Below are positions 1 to 9,857 of a stretch of 64,000 nucleotides of DNA, one piece after another (the first letter of the stretch is position 1; every line of letters begins with the position of its first letter). This stretch comes from Pezizomycotina sp. ARF18 (Eukaryota; Ascomycota): the NCBI GenBank assembly GCA_002224055.1, contig AZLU01000123.1:56601-120600 (forward strand), in the 5' to 3' direction. The notes beneath the pieces are model-generated. The model did not search any database. It was not told the DNA's origin and saw nothing but the letters and a program-made list of their open reading frames with translations. The position numbers and the translations under genes were made by a program.

Positions 1-1224
1 AACAGATCCTCAACTGCTTGTTCGTCCCGGCGATTGGGCACCTTCAGGCTTCCGGCCTGATACGTCTTCAAGATCTTTTGAAAGTTGTGTTGAGATTTGC
101 CGTCGTCTTATCAACAGGTTCCGGCACGGATAGTGCTCTGTAAAGTTGATATATAACCGATAAGTGGCTGCCTTCTGTCATTGATATGACTGCCAACTGA
201 TTGTAAGCGTTGCCCAAGCCAGGAACTAGCTGCTTAGCCAGATTGTAATATCCACAGCAGGGCCCCAGTTTTTTGACTTTCCCTCCTTCTTAGCATCAGG
301 AATTGAATGCGTTTCCCGGTATCGCGAAAGGTCCCTAGCCGGATGAGCGCCATGTAGCAAGATTTGATAACCAATTCTCTTCTTTCCCGGTCGCGGCGCG
401 TCTGTTCTCCGGAGGGTTAACTATAGACAATTAAAGTTGGTTATTTAGAACATAGGAAACAGAAGAAGAAGAAAAAAAAATACAGGGTATTGCACACACT
501 CTCAAACTTGAACTCCTTCACGATCGGTCCAGCTCTGGCACTTTAAAGTGGGATGCTAGGCGCTGGATGAACAATCTGAAGAATTTCATCGCCGATTTGA
601 TTGAATTGACGAACATAGAGTTTAGTTTCCGCAGCTCGACCGGTCTCTTCTTAACCAAATTCGCCTGCTGGAGCTTTATCAGAGTCAGTAGGAGGAAGGC
701 AGAAGAAGATTTCGAATTTTCAGTCACTGACAGCGTTCAAGGTAGCTCTGTAATGCTCGATCAGGTGGTGCTGTTTCGACCACATTCGCTCGTCGACGTC
801 TTTCTCGTGTGCATACTGAATATCGTAGAAAATAACGAGTTCGAAAGAGTCTCTCATCCTACAAGATCCAAAGAACGAAACTATTTAGCATGGGAACGTT
901 TTGAATTCGATTCAATACTTCGAATCTAAGAGAAAAAACCAATAATAAAAGGCATTCTGAGGAGTAGAAAAAATTTATGAGAAAGCTTACTGGGTGAGTT
1001 TCTGTTCCACATCTTTTGCAGTACGGGACCGTCAGTTTGTTCTTAGGGATTTCAAGAGCCCATGAAGCTCTTTTTCAAAGGCTACCGCATTGCTAGAAAT
1101 TACGAGACGAGGAGTTTTAGTTAGTTGAAGGTTGTGGTATCGAAAGCGAAAATTGTGTATGTGTTTTTTGGTGAAGCACCTACTCAAATGCTTGCTCCGC
1201 TTGAGCCCTTCCGTCTTCCTGCAT
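1..1224 (-). CDS. Est1/SMG6-7-family protein, partial
   Basis: This locus looks like a fungal Est1-family protein, with the 14-3-3-like/TPR fold of telomerase and nonsense-mediated-decay factors. The proposed start at 1224 opens a 41-nt exon (1224-1184). An intron with donor GTAGGT follows, then exon 1092-991, an exon from about 858 to 498, and an exon from 420 to the window edge. Diagnostic pieces are YAHEKDVDERMW, then a basic stretch ending FIQRLASHFKVPEL, then SCYMALIRLG joined to SRYRET (the family's 'LxRLGDLSRYRE'). After that come GYYNLAKQLVPGLGNAYNQL and an HLSVIYQLYRAL segment. Single-base losses break the frame at about 352 (before SRYRET), at about 268 (before GYYNLA) and between the first exons. 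The C-terminal half lies beyond position 1. Telomerase or NMD function is family knowledge; I cannot separate Est1 from Ebs1/SMG7 here. Confidence 0.75.
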
Positions 1225-2100
1225 CGTCTGTAGAAGAATTCAGGTTCCCCGTTTCGTTGTTCTTCTGATATATTAACTGTTTGCTGCTGCTACTCGATTG
1301 ATACAATGCGGTGTATTTCAGACGTTTTACTGTTCGCTGCCGATATACGCACAAATTTGATCCTGTGTATGACTCGGAAAAAGATAGGTGGACGTGTCTG
1401 TGCAATGACGCATCATCTCGCGTAGGTTCTTTGATTTTTGTAGGGCCGCGAATACCAAACTGTCCGTAATTCGGTGATCTTGAATATATTCTTTCCTATA
1501 TTCTTACCGCCATGAGCCCTCTTTCGTTCTTTGTTATCGTCTTCTTCCCTGTAATATCGATTGTAGTTAATGATGAAGATAAAGAAGAAGGCTTCAGCGG
1601 TAGGAATGGGCAATTGGCAATAAGAAAGAGTTCAATTCATATCCAAGTTGGGTGAGATGCGGCTTAAAATAGTCAGTCAGAAAAAAAAAAAAAAAAAAAA
1701 AAGAAACTTTTACCTGATTACTGAAGTTTTATCTAATTGGCCGATTAAGCGAGGTCCAAGTTCGTCTCCGTGTCTCGGCATTTGCATTCTCAAGCTGTAT
1801 TACATAAGCTGCAACTCTATCTGTTTTTCGAAGGGCACAAACCCTATTTTTCTGTGCGAGCACAAATTTTTTTTTTCTGTGGTAAAAAAAAAAGGAATAA
1901 GGGTTTCAATATTTTCTTTGCGAGCCAAGGATTTCGTATCTACGGGTAGGTAGGTTAGCAGGAGAGGAAAAAAAAAAAAAAAAAGGAATTAATTATTATC
2001 AACACTTCCCAAATATACTATCGAATATTAGTTCTCCTCCAACAACCCTTCTATTTTTTAAGTACAATCGCGAGAACACGGATAGTAATATACAGACGAC
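1225..2100. other. Intergenic, divergent promoter region
   Basis: This lies between the Est1-like gene (minus) and the uL2 gene (plus), so it should hold both promoters. It contains A20-type tracts near 1681-1702 and 1971-1984 and short T runs. These are typical nucleosome-excluding elements of ribosomal-protein gene promoters. Short open frames here lack recognisable homology and I do not call them genes. Confidence 0.5.
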
Positions 2101-3317
2101 ATGGGAAGAGTTATCAGGAATCAGCGTAAAGGCCGTGGAAGCATCTGTAAGTTCATTACTTTAGTATTCACCTCGTCGTCGTTGGATGCTTTTCCAGCTT
2201 CAATGTTTGAAGCTCTTTCGTGAAGGCAGGGTCGACTGAAAGGCTCAAATGTTTTTGCTAAGCTGATGGAAAATAGTCACGGCCCACACTAGGCTACGAA
2301 AGGTATGAAACGTTCGATTCAGGCGATATTTCGATATTCTATCTTGGGGACATGTTGGAGGAAGGTTTCTTGCGAAATGGCGAACCAGATCGAGCTGACA
2401 TTATACATTTCACGACTTTCAGAACCCCGCTCAATTCAGAACCCTCGACTACTCTGAACGACATGGATACGTTAGGGGTATTGTGAAGGATATCATCCAC
2501 GATTCCGGCCGTGGCGCTCCTCTGGCAACCGTCGTCTTCCGCGACCCATACAAATTCAGGCTAAAGAAAGAAACGTATGCGCTCTCAGCTCTCAGCTTCT
2601 CAACACTACCTTTCTTGTTCTTCTTGTGATGGGCGAATATTATACAAGTTGGATTTCGAAATGCTAATTCGGGTTTTTTGGTTGTCTTGCAGCTTCATTG
2701 CCAATGAGGGAATGTACTCGGGTCAGTTCGTTTACGCTGGAAAGAAAGCGACCCTCACTGTCGGCAACATACTTCCCCTCGGTGTCATGCCCGAAGGTAC
2801 CGTCGTCACCAACGTCGAAGAGAAGGCTGGAGATCGTGGAGCTTTGGGCCGTACCTCCGGCAACTACGTTACCATTGTCGGCCACAACCCCGATGAAGGC
2901 AAGACCCGTGTCAAGCTGCCATCTGGTGCCAAGAAGGTCCTGCCGTCCGCCTCGCGTGGAATGATTGGAATCGTTGCTGGTGGTGGTCGTACCGACAAGC
3001 CGCTGCTCAAGGCCTCGAGGGCGATGCACAAGGCCAAGACGAAGAGGAACAATTGGCCCAAGACTCGTGGTGTTGCAATGAATCCCGTCGACCATCCTCA
3101 CGGTGGTGGTAACCATCACATATCGGAAAGCCTCTACTATCTCGAGATATGCTGCCCGCGGTCAAAAAGCTGGTCTCATTGCTGCCCGCAGAACTGGTAT
3201 GTGCATTATTTTATGGCCGGGAAAAAGAGACAAAATCAAAATCTCCCATGAAGGCTTTCTTGCTAACTTTTTTCTTTTACAGGTCTGCTGCGTGGTACCC
3301 AGAAGGTTAAGGAGTAG
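2101..3317 (+). CDS. RPL2: 60S ribosomal protein uL2 (L8/RPL2)
   Basis: Cytosolic large-subunit protein uL2, which sits next to the peptidyl-transferase centre. Five exons fit the conserved protein: 2101-2146, 2277-2302, 2423-2574, 2693-3196 and 3283-3317, about 254 residues in all, the normal length for eukaryotic uL2. The start [15 protein letters not shown] matches the family exactly. [36 protein letters not shown] and [17 protein letters not shown] are unmistakable. The last motif contains the histidine of the functionally critical loop. The frame is lost at about 3115-3132, just after HPHGGGNH, and resumes as [20 protein letters not shown], which implies one or two missing bases. Introns after codons 15 and 24 are typical of ribosomal-protein genes, with early introns in small 5' exons. 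The identification is certain; the break is presumed to be a sequence error. Confidence 0.95.
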
Positions 3318-3727
3318 ATTGTTATATAATTTCTTTTTACATTCCTGTTTAATACGTTTTCACCTCATTTCCGACAACCCCTTTTCCTATTCCTCTAAAA
3401 CAGACTTTTTCTTTCTCTTCTTTTCCTTTTACTAATTCCGGGCTATCATCATCATTTTCGTTGTCATTGTTTTTCCGGCTCCGTTTCTACATTCTCTCTT
3501 GTTTTTTTATCTGTGTAGTACGGTGACATAACGATCACTTGGGCAATCTTACTATGGGCGTATTTGAGAATAAAACTTCTTCATTTTAGTAATGATCATG
3601 ATCTTTACTTCCACTATCCATAAATGCTACATTGAGAATCTATATATTGTGGAGTTCTGCACCAGGAACAACACTATAGGCTTATATTTTCATAAAAAGA
3701 AGATACTAATAATATATATTCAATTAT
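3318..3727. terminator. uL2 3' region and convergent intergenic spacer
   Basis: Convergent spacer between uL2 and the zinc-finger gene. It is T-rich after the uL2 stop, and AATAAA at 3569-3574 is a plausible polyadenylation signal for uL2. AT-rich sequence follows. No gene is seen. Confidence 0.45.
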
Positions 3728-5137
3728 TCACTTCTTTGCAAAGCCTGTGCCCTTCCTGCCAAACTTTACCGCGCGGGGAACCATTGAAATAGCAGACATT
3801 TTGGATGAAAGGTCCTGCATAACCTCGTCTTGCTCTTCTTTAAAGCTCAGCAGCAGCGGTAACGTCTTCTTCCATCTTGTCGTCGCCCGGCTCCGCTTCG
3901 CCATTTGACGACCTGCGTTTCTCTCCTTTATCTCTCTTAGGAGGATCGTCATTCCCTTACGTGGCTCTTCTCCCTCTTCAAGCTTTCCTTTTTGCTTAAA
4001 CGAGTTTGACTTCTTACGACGATGCGTCGGAGATTGAGGACCAGTAGTACCCGCCCCGGAATCTATGTCCATTGTGCCTATATTCGAGGACGAAGCATCG
4101 CTGGGGCTACGGATGCGTGTCCGGCTCTTGCGGGAGGAGACCGCAGGAGGGACTTCATCTTATCGATGCCATCGTTGACTACGTAGAAATTGAAATCCTA
4201 AGAGATAAAATAACAAGACTATTGTTAACTTTGATTCCTTCTTGCCGTAGCATTTTAGATAGAGAGGACTTGCCTGTGGATAATAATGCTTGTCTATGAG
4301 GTGACGCCGTCTCTTCACAGGTGCGCTGCAGATTTTATCGCAACCTTCCACGAAGCATTCATACTAAAGCATTTAGGTATTATATTAGCGATTATTTCGG
4401 TCCAGCAATAATCAAATAATAGAGACCATGGATTGTAATCTCTCTTGGTTAACTTGTTTTCTTCACAAGTATTTGAATTGCTTTCGAGATCCATGGTCTG
4501 TCGTGTGACCCTCTTTTTTTTTCATAGCTTTTCTCAACTCCTGCTCTAGACTGCATCTGAGGAATATAAAAATTGAGGTAGAGCTCAAAATTGAAGACCC
4601 TTCTTGATATCAGAGAACTTAAACACAACAGCAAAGGAAATTTTTTGGACTACCGACTATTTTCTCGCCTCGCTCTTTCTTGAGCTGCGATAACGTGTCA
4701 TGGTTCTCTTTAATGTGACACTCTAATATCCTCTGCGACGGAAAATTACGGTGACACTCGTGGCACCGGCTCGTGTGGTCTTTTGCGTAGTGAGTCTCAT
4801 AGGCCTCCGAGTTTGGGAACTGCCTCATCTTGCAACCTGGATCGTGCAAGTCATCAACCGTCGTCGTCGTCGTCGTCGTTGTCGAAGGCTGCTGTGCGGA
4901 GGAATCACCACCACCGCCTTCTCCGCCGTTGGTAACGGTGCTCGGGCTTGTTGCCATTCCGTCCGGGGAATCCCGTGAGTCCAGATCTACCCGGTGGTAC
5001 TTCGCGGTGTGAGGTGACAGCGGCGACAATTCTCCTCGGTCTGCGTTTCGCGTGGTGCTGACCGTTGAGGTTATTGTCGAAGGAGTAGCTGGGGAGAGAT
5101 CTCCATCGTCCTCGGTTGGGTGTGCCCGCTTGGACAT
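3728..5137 (-). CDS. ZNF511-like C2H2 zinc-finger protein
   Basis: Three exons: 5137-4658, 4363-4274 and 4197-3728. The N-terminus is acidic and Ser/Thr-rich, with a Thr8 run from ACG/ACC codons. It is followed by zinc-finger cysteines and histidines (AYETHYAKDHTSRCHECHRN, then FPSQRILECHIKENH). Exon 2 encodes exactly 30 residues, beginning YECFVEGCDKIC and ending HLIDKHYYPQ. Exon 3 continues DFNFYVVNDGIDK and ends with a basic tail and SMVPRAVKFGRKGTGF, the conserved C-terminal signature of the ZNF511 family. Exon 1 to exon 2 joins in frame with an unusual donor (GTCGGT). Exon 2 to exon 3 uses a GC donor. One base is missing at about 4130. The protein is probably nuclear and nucleic-acid binding; its precise role is unknown to me. 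Confidence 0.75.
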
Positions 5138-7903
5138 GGCTGCTTCTGCACGTTTTGGAAAAAAAAAAAAAAAAAAGCAATCCGCCAGTGAAAAGAGGGG
5201 AATCCCTTAGGTTAGCCTCATCGAATTACGATTTAGTGCACTAATGTGTTTGTAGAAAGCCAGTACATCCTGCTAGTGGAGTAATAACGAATTGCTTTCT
5301 TTATTATCATTATTATTATTATCAAAAAAGATTTTCCCTTGAAGTGAAAATTTTCTGTGGAGCTGGAGGCATGCGTTGGCCAAAGGTCTGAAGCTGCAAG
5401 GGTGACTACTACGATTAGGCAAATGAAAAAAATATAAAAAAAAGAACAATACCGCTTTTACGTCAAAAGATCCCGCTAAATACCATACTTAGTAGTTCAC
5501 TATGGTTTGTATTTACCAGCAAACCAGAGATGTTCTCTCATTTTTTTAAAAAAAAAATTTATATAAAAAAGGTAAAAATAGTCCAGCTATTTATTTAAAT
5601 GAAGAGAACATCTGGAATTATAAAAAAATAAGTTCGAGAACATCTAGCTACTAAAATTAGAGAACATCTCTAATTAAGTATATAAAAAATAATTAATAAA
5701 ATTAGGAGAACATCTAAAATAAGAGAACATCTAAATTTTAATAAAAAAAATTACAAGCCTTTAGTATAGTTGCAATAAAATAAATAATCAATACGCATTC
5801 GATTCTCATAGTAAAAAATAAGATTTGTATTAATATTTTTTTAAAAAAAAATTTTATAATATTATTTTAGATTATATATATTTATTATTTATTTATTATT
5901 TTATATATATTAAATTATAATTTAATATATATATAAATGGGAGATCATCTCTACAAATTTGTGAAGGTCTCTTAAAATATATATAAAAAAAAGAGATGTT
6001 TTTCATGAATTCGTAGAGAAGATCTCTTAAAATACCTATAGAAATGAGAGATGTTCTTTACGAATTCGTAAAGATGATCTCTTAAATTTTGTGGTGAACA
6101 TCTTCAATAATAAATAAGAGATGTTCTTCGATTTTGAATTAGAGAAGACCCCCACTTTTACAAGATACCACAGTGAGTTGAAAGCCATACAATTTACCCT
6201 CATAATGCCTATACACGTACAATCGTAAAGTTAATTTAGTGTCTGCATTGCCCTCGTTTCTGGAACCGAACTATCACAGTGCAATGGGTATCGTATCGAT
6301 TTAAAGCATCTTGGTAGGAATTGGGGTTTTACAATGGTTCTTGATCATAGCTGAGAAGATTATCATTCTCTTCCTAATATTTGGAATCCCTCGAAGGTCT
6401 GAGACTAACCAACTATTATTTATATAGTTATATTATTATCATTTCATTATAAAACAGCTTCACCGTACGGTTTTGTCTCATAGCGATTGATCTTCAGGAG
6501 TTCTATGTATACCCCTTATCGGCATCTCGCGTGGCTTTCCGACTCAGATCTCTCTGACAGACGTTGTTGATTCGATAGGCTGTCAAGTATACGAACGGTG
6601 TGTAACGGGGGACCTTGGCGGGGGCTAAATTGGCCGTGGGGTGTATGTTCTGCCGCTACTCCCATGACGCACTTTCCGTGACCTTCCGCAGCCTAACAGG
6701 CGAGAAAAAGTCAATTACTTATATTAAAGGGGAAAAAATACCCCCCTGAGATCATCACGATAATTCGTGGATAAAGCATGATCCTCCAGCGGCTCAACTG
6801 AAGCTCCGTCGCTCCGCAACGCTCATTCCCAAGTTGTCTCTTAATTCCCCTTGTTTACCAAACGGGAGTTTTCTCGGAGGCGAAAGGATTAAAAAGTCCA
6901 TAAGTTTCGTGAACTGAGTCATTGATTATTATGAGGTAGGTCAAAAAGCATCCTTGCGTCCATTATTAGTAGTATTTCGCGATCTCAGTGATTTTCCATA
7001 CCATTTTCTCTCGCTTGTTTCTTTTTCTTCCTTTTCTTTTAATTTAAAGTGGAACAAGAAAAACCGGACCCCACACTTCGCAAGGGCGCTAAAGTTAAAC
7101 TCTTAGAAGGATAAAATACAGCTTCTATGCTGAGAAAGAAAGGACAGTACAAGTTGACTATATAGACGGAGCAATCAAAGATGTACTCGTACGAACTGAT
7201 CGAATCGGAATTCGAGAAACGAAAACGCCCTTTTTGCATCTTCTCCTTTTCGCCAAGTCTCTCGATTTGCCAACATGCAGCACGGAAGTGCCTGAGCATG
7301 AGCTCTCGAGAGCTAGGCTAAGAGCTAGCAAAGCTAAGGCTATTCAGCCGTTCCTCAAAATGATCAAAATGGGGAACCGAGACAAGAGAACGACACAATT
7401 TGCAATTGGGATAAGCCCCTCTGGGGTAAGATAAACCTGCATTGGTTTTTGCGACAGGATTAGGATAAGTTTTCGGTCGTTTTTGGTATAGAAATCCCGC
7501 AAGGAGAGATGTCAAAGTGGTTGTTAGATAGATCCGCAAAGAAAGTTCGAGGCGATTGTGCATATAAAAGCGACGCGTTATCCACCTTCCAACTGCCCGA
7601 TCACTTTCAGCTGCAGTTTTGGTTTATACCGTTATCACTCTCCAACAGAACAAGGACCCTTTCATTTTCGGCGCAATTGAGCAACTCCTATAAAGACGAA
7701 GATAATACGTTGCTAACCTCTTTTCTTCCTCTGCCCGAGTAGAAAGCACACCGCGATATACAATTATTTTTTATAATATACTATTAAAGGTATTTCTATA
7801 GATCTAGGTATCTCGTTCGATGTTTTGTTTGTCGTTATTTATCTTCTTGCAGGTAGCTTGCTAATTGTAAACATTTGAGTAGTTTAGGTGATAGTCCAAT
7901 ACA
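5138..7903. other. Long intergenic AT-rich island
   Basis: About 2.8 kb without a gene I can support. From about 5480 to 6150 it is extremely AT-rich and carries the repeated GAGAACATCT motif described separately. From 6160 to 7040 it is less biased but has no convincing reading frame. From 7040 to 7740 short frames occur on both strands (up to 86 residues) with no recognisable domain. The last 160 bases should hold the promoter of the FAD oxidoreductase. Confidence 0.5.
5528..6140. repeat. Cluster of GAGAACATCT / AGATGTTCTC repeats
   Basis: Perfect copies of GAGAACATCT lie at 5604-5613, 5636-5645, 5660-5669, 5706-5715 and 5723-5732. One inverted copy is at 5528-5537. Near-copies follow at 5941-5950, 5990-6000, 6049-6058, 6095-6105 and 6118-6128. 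Between about 5941 and 6110 the motif is embedded in a degenerate repeat of roughly 55 bp. That repeat has the core GAATTCGTARAGA followed by GATCTCTTAAA. No coding frame or terminal inverted repeat of a known transposon is visible. Confidence 0.8.
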
Positions 7904-9857
7904 ATGTCTTCGGTAGAACCTGTTAAAAACATTGAATCCCTGCGATCGAAGGTATCTGGGAATATTGTCCTTCCCGGAGATGAAGCATATCCTGCGGCTA
8001 TATTCCGCTACTCTGACGTTGCCGTGAAAAATGCTGTAAGTAAATAAAACTATAGATGAAATAGTTTTTTTCTTTCTGTATCAAGTATTCGCGAACTATC
8101 ATGGCTAACAATTCGGGTTTTCTACATTTTAACAGGGTGCTGTAATTTACCCTCTGAATGATCAAGACGTCTCAGAAGCGCTCAAATTCGCCTCCGCGAA
8201 CGGCGTTGACATTGCCGTAAGCGGTGGCGGTCATGGATTTAGGGGCAATTCTACCGAAGGTGGATTGGTCATCGACCTTGCCAAAATGCGTGAGGTCAAG
8301 GTCGACGTTGAAAACAAAAAAGTATCTGCCCAAGGGGGATGTATCTGGGGAGACGTCGATAATGCCGCTTGGGTAGAAGGACTCGCTTGCGTTGGTATGT
8401 AACATCTTCTTCATATAAACGTATTTCTTAGCTGGCTATCGAGTAACTTACTCCCTTATTACAGGTGGAACGGTATCTCACACCGGCATTGGCGGTCTGA
8501 CGCTTGGAGGGGGGTGAGGACACTTCTTTAGAAATAACTCCTTTTTTTTTGGTGACGTGGAAAACATCCATCTATTTCAATGAGATCGTTCTGCTGATAT
8601 GTCTGATCTGTCATGTATTCATAGTTACGGATATTTAACACCAGCACACGGACTTGTAATTGACAACCTACTTGCCGCCACGGTGGTGCTAGCTGGTATG
8701 CACTATATTTCCAGCTAAATTCATGCTTCGAAAGTGTAGCTATATCTAGAGATTATGCCAACTAATTGCATTTCTCATAGATGGTCGAATTGTGAAGACC
8801 TCTCAGACAGAAGAGCCGGATCTCTTCTGGGCTATTAGGGGTGGCGGAGGCAACTTTGGGGTTGTCACAGAGTTCGTCTATCGAGCCCATGATCAGAAAA
8901 ACAATATATTTGCAGGTATCACGGTGTTTCCAATTGAGAAAGCTGAAGTATAAAAACATCTTTCGTCCCCTAAAATGGAAAGTAATCGTGCCTTTATTTC
9001 CGTGAACCCAATGCTAAAGAATAAATGGATGCTTCTAGATGTCCTTGCACTGGCTCAAAGGTATTCCGACGAGTCTGATGGCAGATCTGTCTTGCAAGTT
9101 GGCTTAGCTCGACCGCCGCCTATGTTCCAGGTAAATATAATTCCCCCAAAACTCAGATATGTACATTAATACACTGGCCCTTCCGATTTATATGTTTCTC
9201 CTTGCTGACATTTTCTTAGCCTATATTATGGCCATGCCGTTTTTCAACGGAGATGAGGCAGCGGCAGGAACATTTCAAGGACCTTTTCGCACTCGGCCCC
9301 CTCATCGACAACACCAAGGAGGTGCCATATCCTGTCCTCAACACGCAGCTCAACGACTTTGCAGTACCGGGGCAGAAAAATTACTAGAGGCACCAACTTT
9401 ACTTCGATAGAACCATCTTTCTTCAGCGAGCTAAAGGAAGAATTCTTGGCTTTCACGGACATCACCCGCCCCCGACCGTGGGCATCCTCATGCTCTTCGA
9501 ATTTTACCCGCACAAGAATATCGACAGTATAAGAACCAGGACATGGCATTCTGCAACCGCGGGAAGCGCTACGCCGTTGCCATGATCGGCAGCTGGAAGG
9601 AGAAGGATGACGATGAGGCTATTATAGACTTTACGTTGAAGATTACCACGATGGTTCAGGAGGAAGAGAAGAGGAAGAACGGAGGGAAGCAGTTGTCCGG
9701 CTCGCTATTCTACCCTAACTACGGCTTTGGAGACGAGAAGGATCACACGAGAGTATACGGAGAGAATTACGGCCGCTTGCAGGAATTGAAGAAGAAGTAC
9801 GATCCCGCGTCTCTGTTCAACAAATGGTACAAGATTGCTCCTGTCCTCGAGAACTGA
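7904..9857 (+). CDS. FAD-linked oxidoreductase, berberine-bridge-enzyme family
   Basis: A secreted or cytosolic flavin oxidase of the FAD_binding_4 plus BBE type. Exons: 7904-8035, 8136-8394, 8465-8513, 8625-8695, 8781-9130 and 9220-9857. The PP-loop is seen as DIAVSGGGHGFRGNSTEGGL, with the usual His for 8-alpha flavin linkage. GTVSHTGIGGLTLGGGYGYL and DLFWAIRGGGGNFGVVTEF follow. The C-terminal BBE segment NYGRLQELKKKYDPASLFNK is intact and ends at a TGA. The frame breaks after about 8950 and again in 9225-9540, where fragments such as LNDFAVPGQK and SFFSELKEEFLAFTDIT lie in different frames. I see no secretion signal at the N-terminus. Such enzymes often act in secondary metabolism or on carbohydrates; there is no cluster here to suggest a substrate. 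Confidence 0.85.

Noticed and set aside
5528-6128. CRISPR-like array
   Set aside because: The repeat is only 10 bp, spacing is irregular, copies occur in both orientations, and the host is eukaryotic.
5480-6160. RIP-mutated transposon
   Set aside because: No remnant of a transposase or reverse transcriptase, no terminal repeats, and the breaks in nearby genes are indels rather than C-to-T changes.
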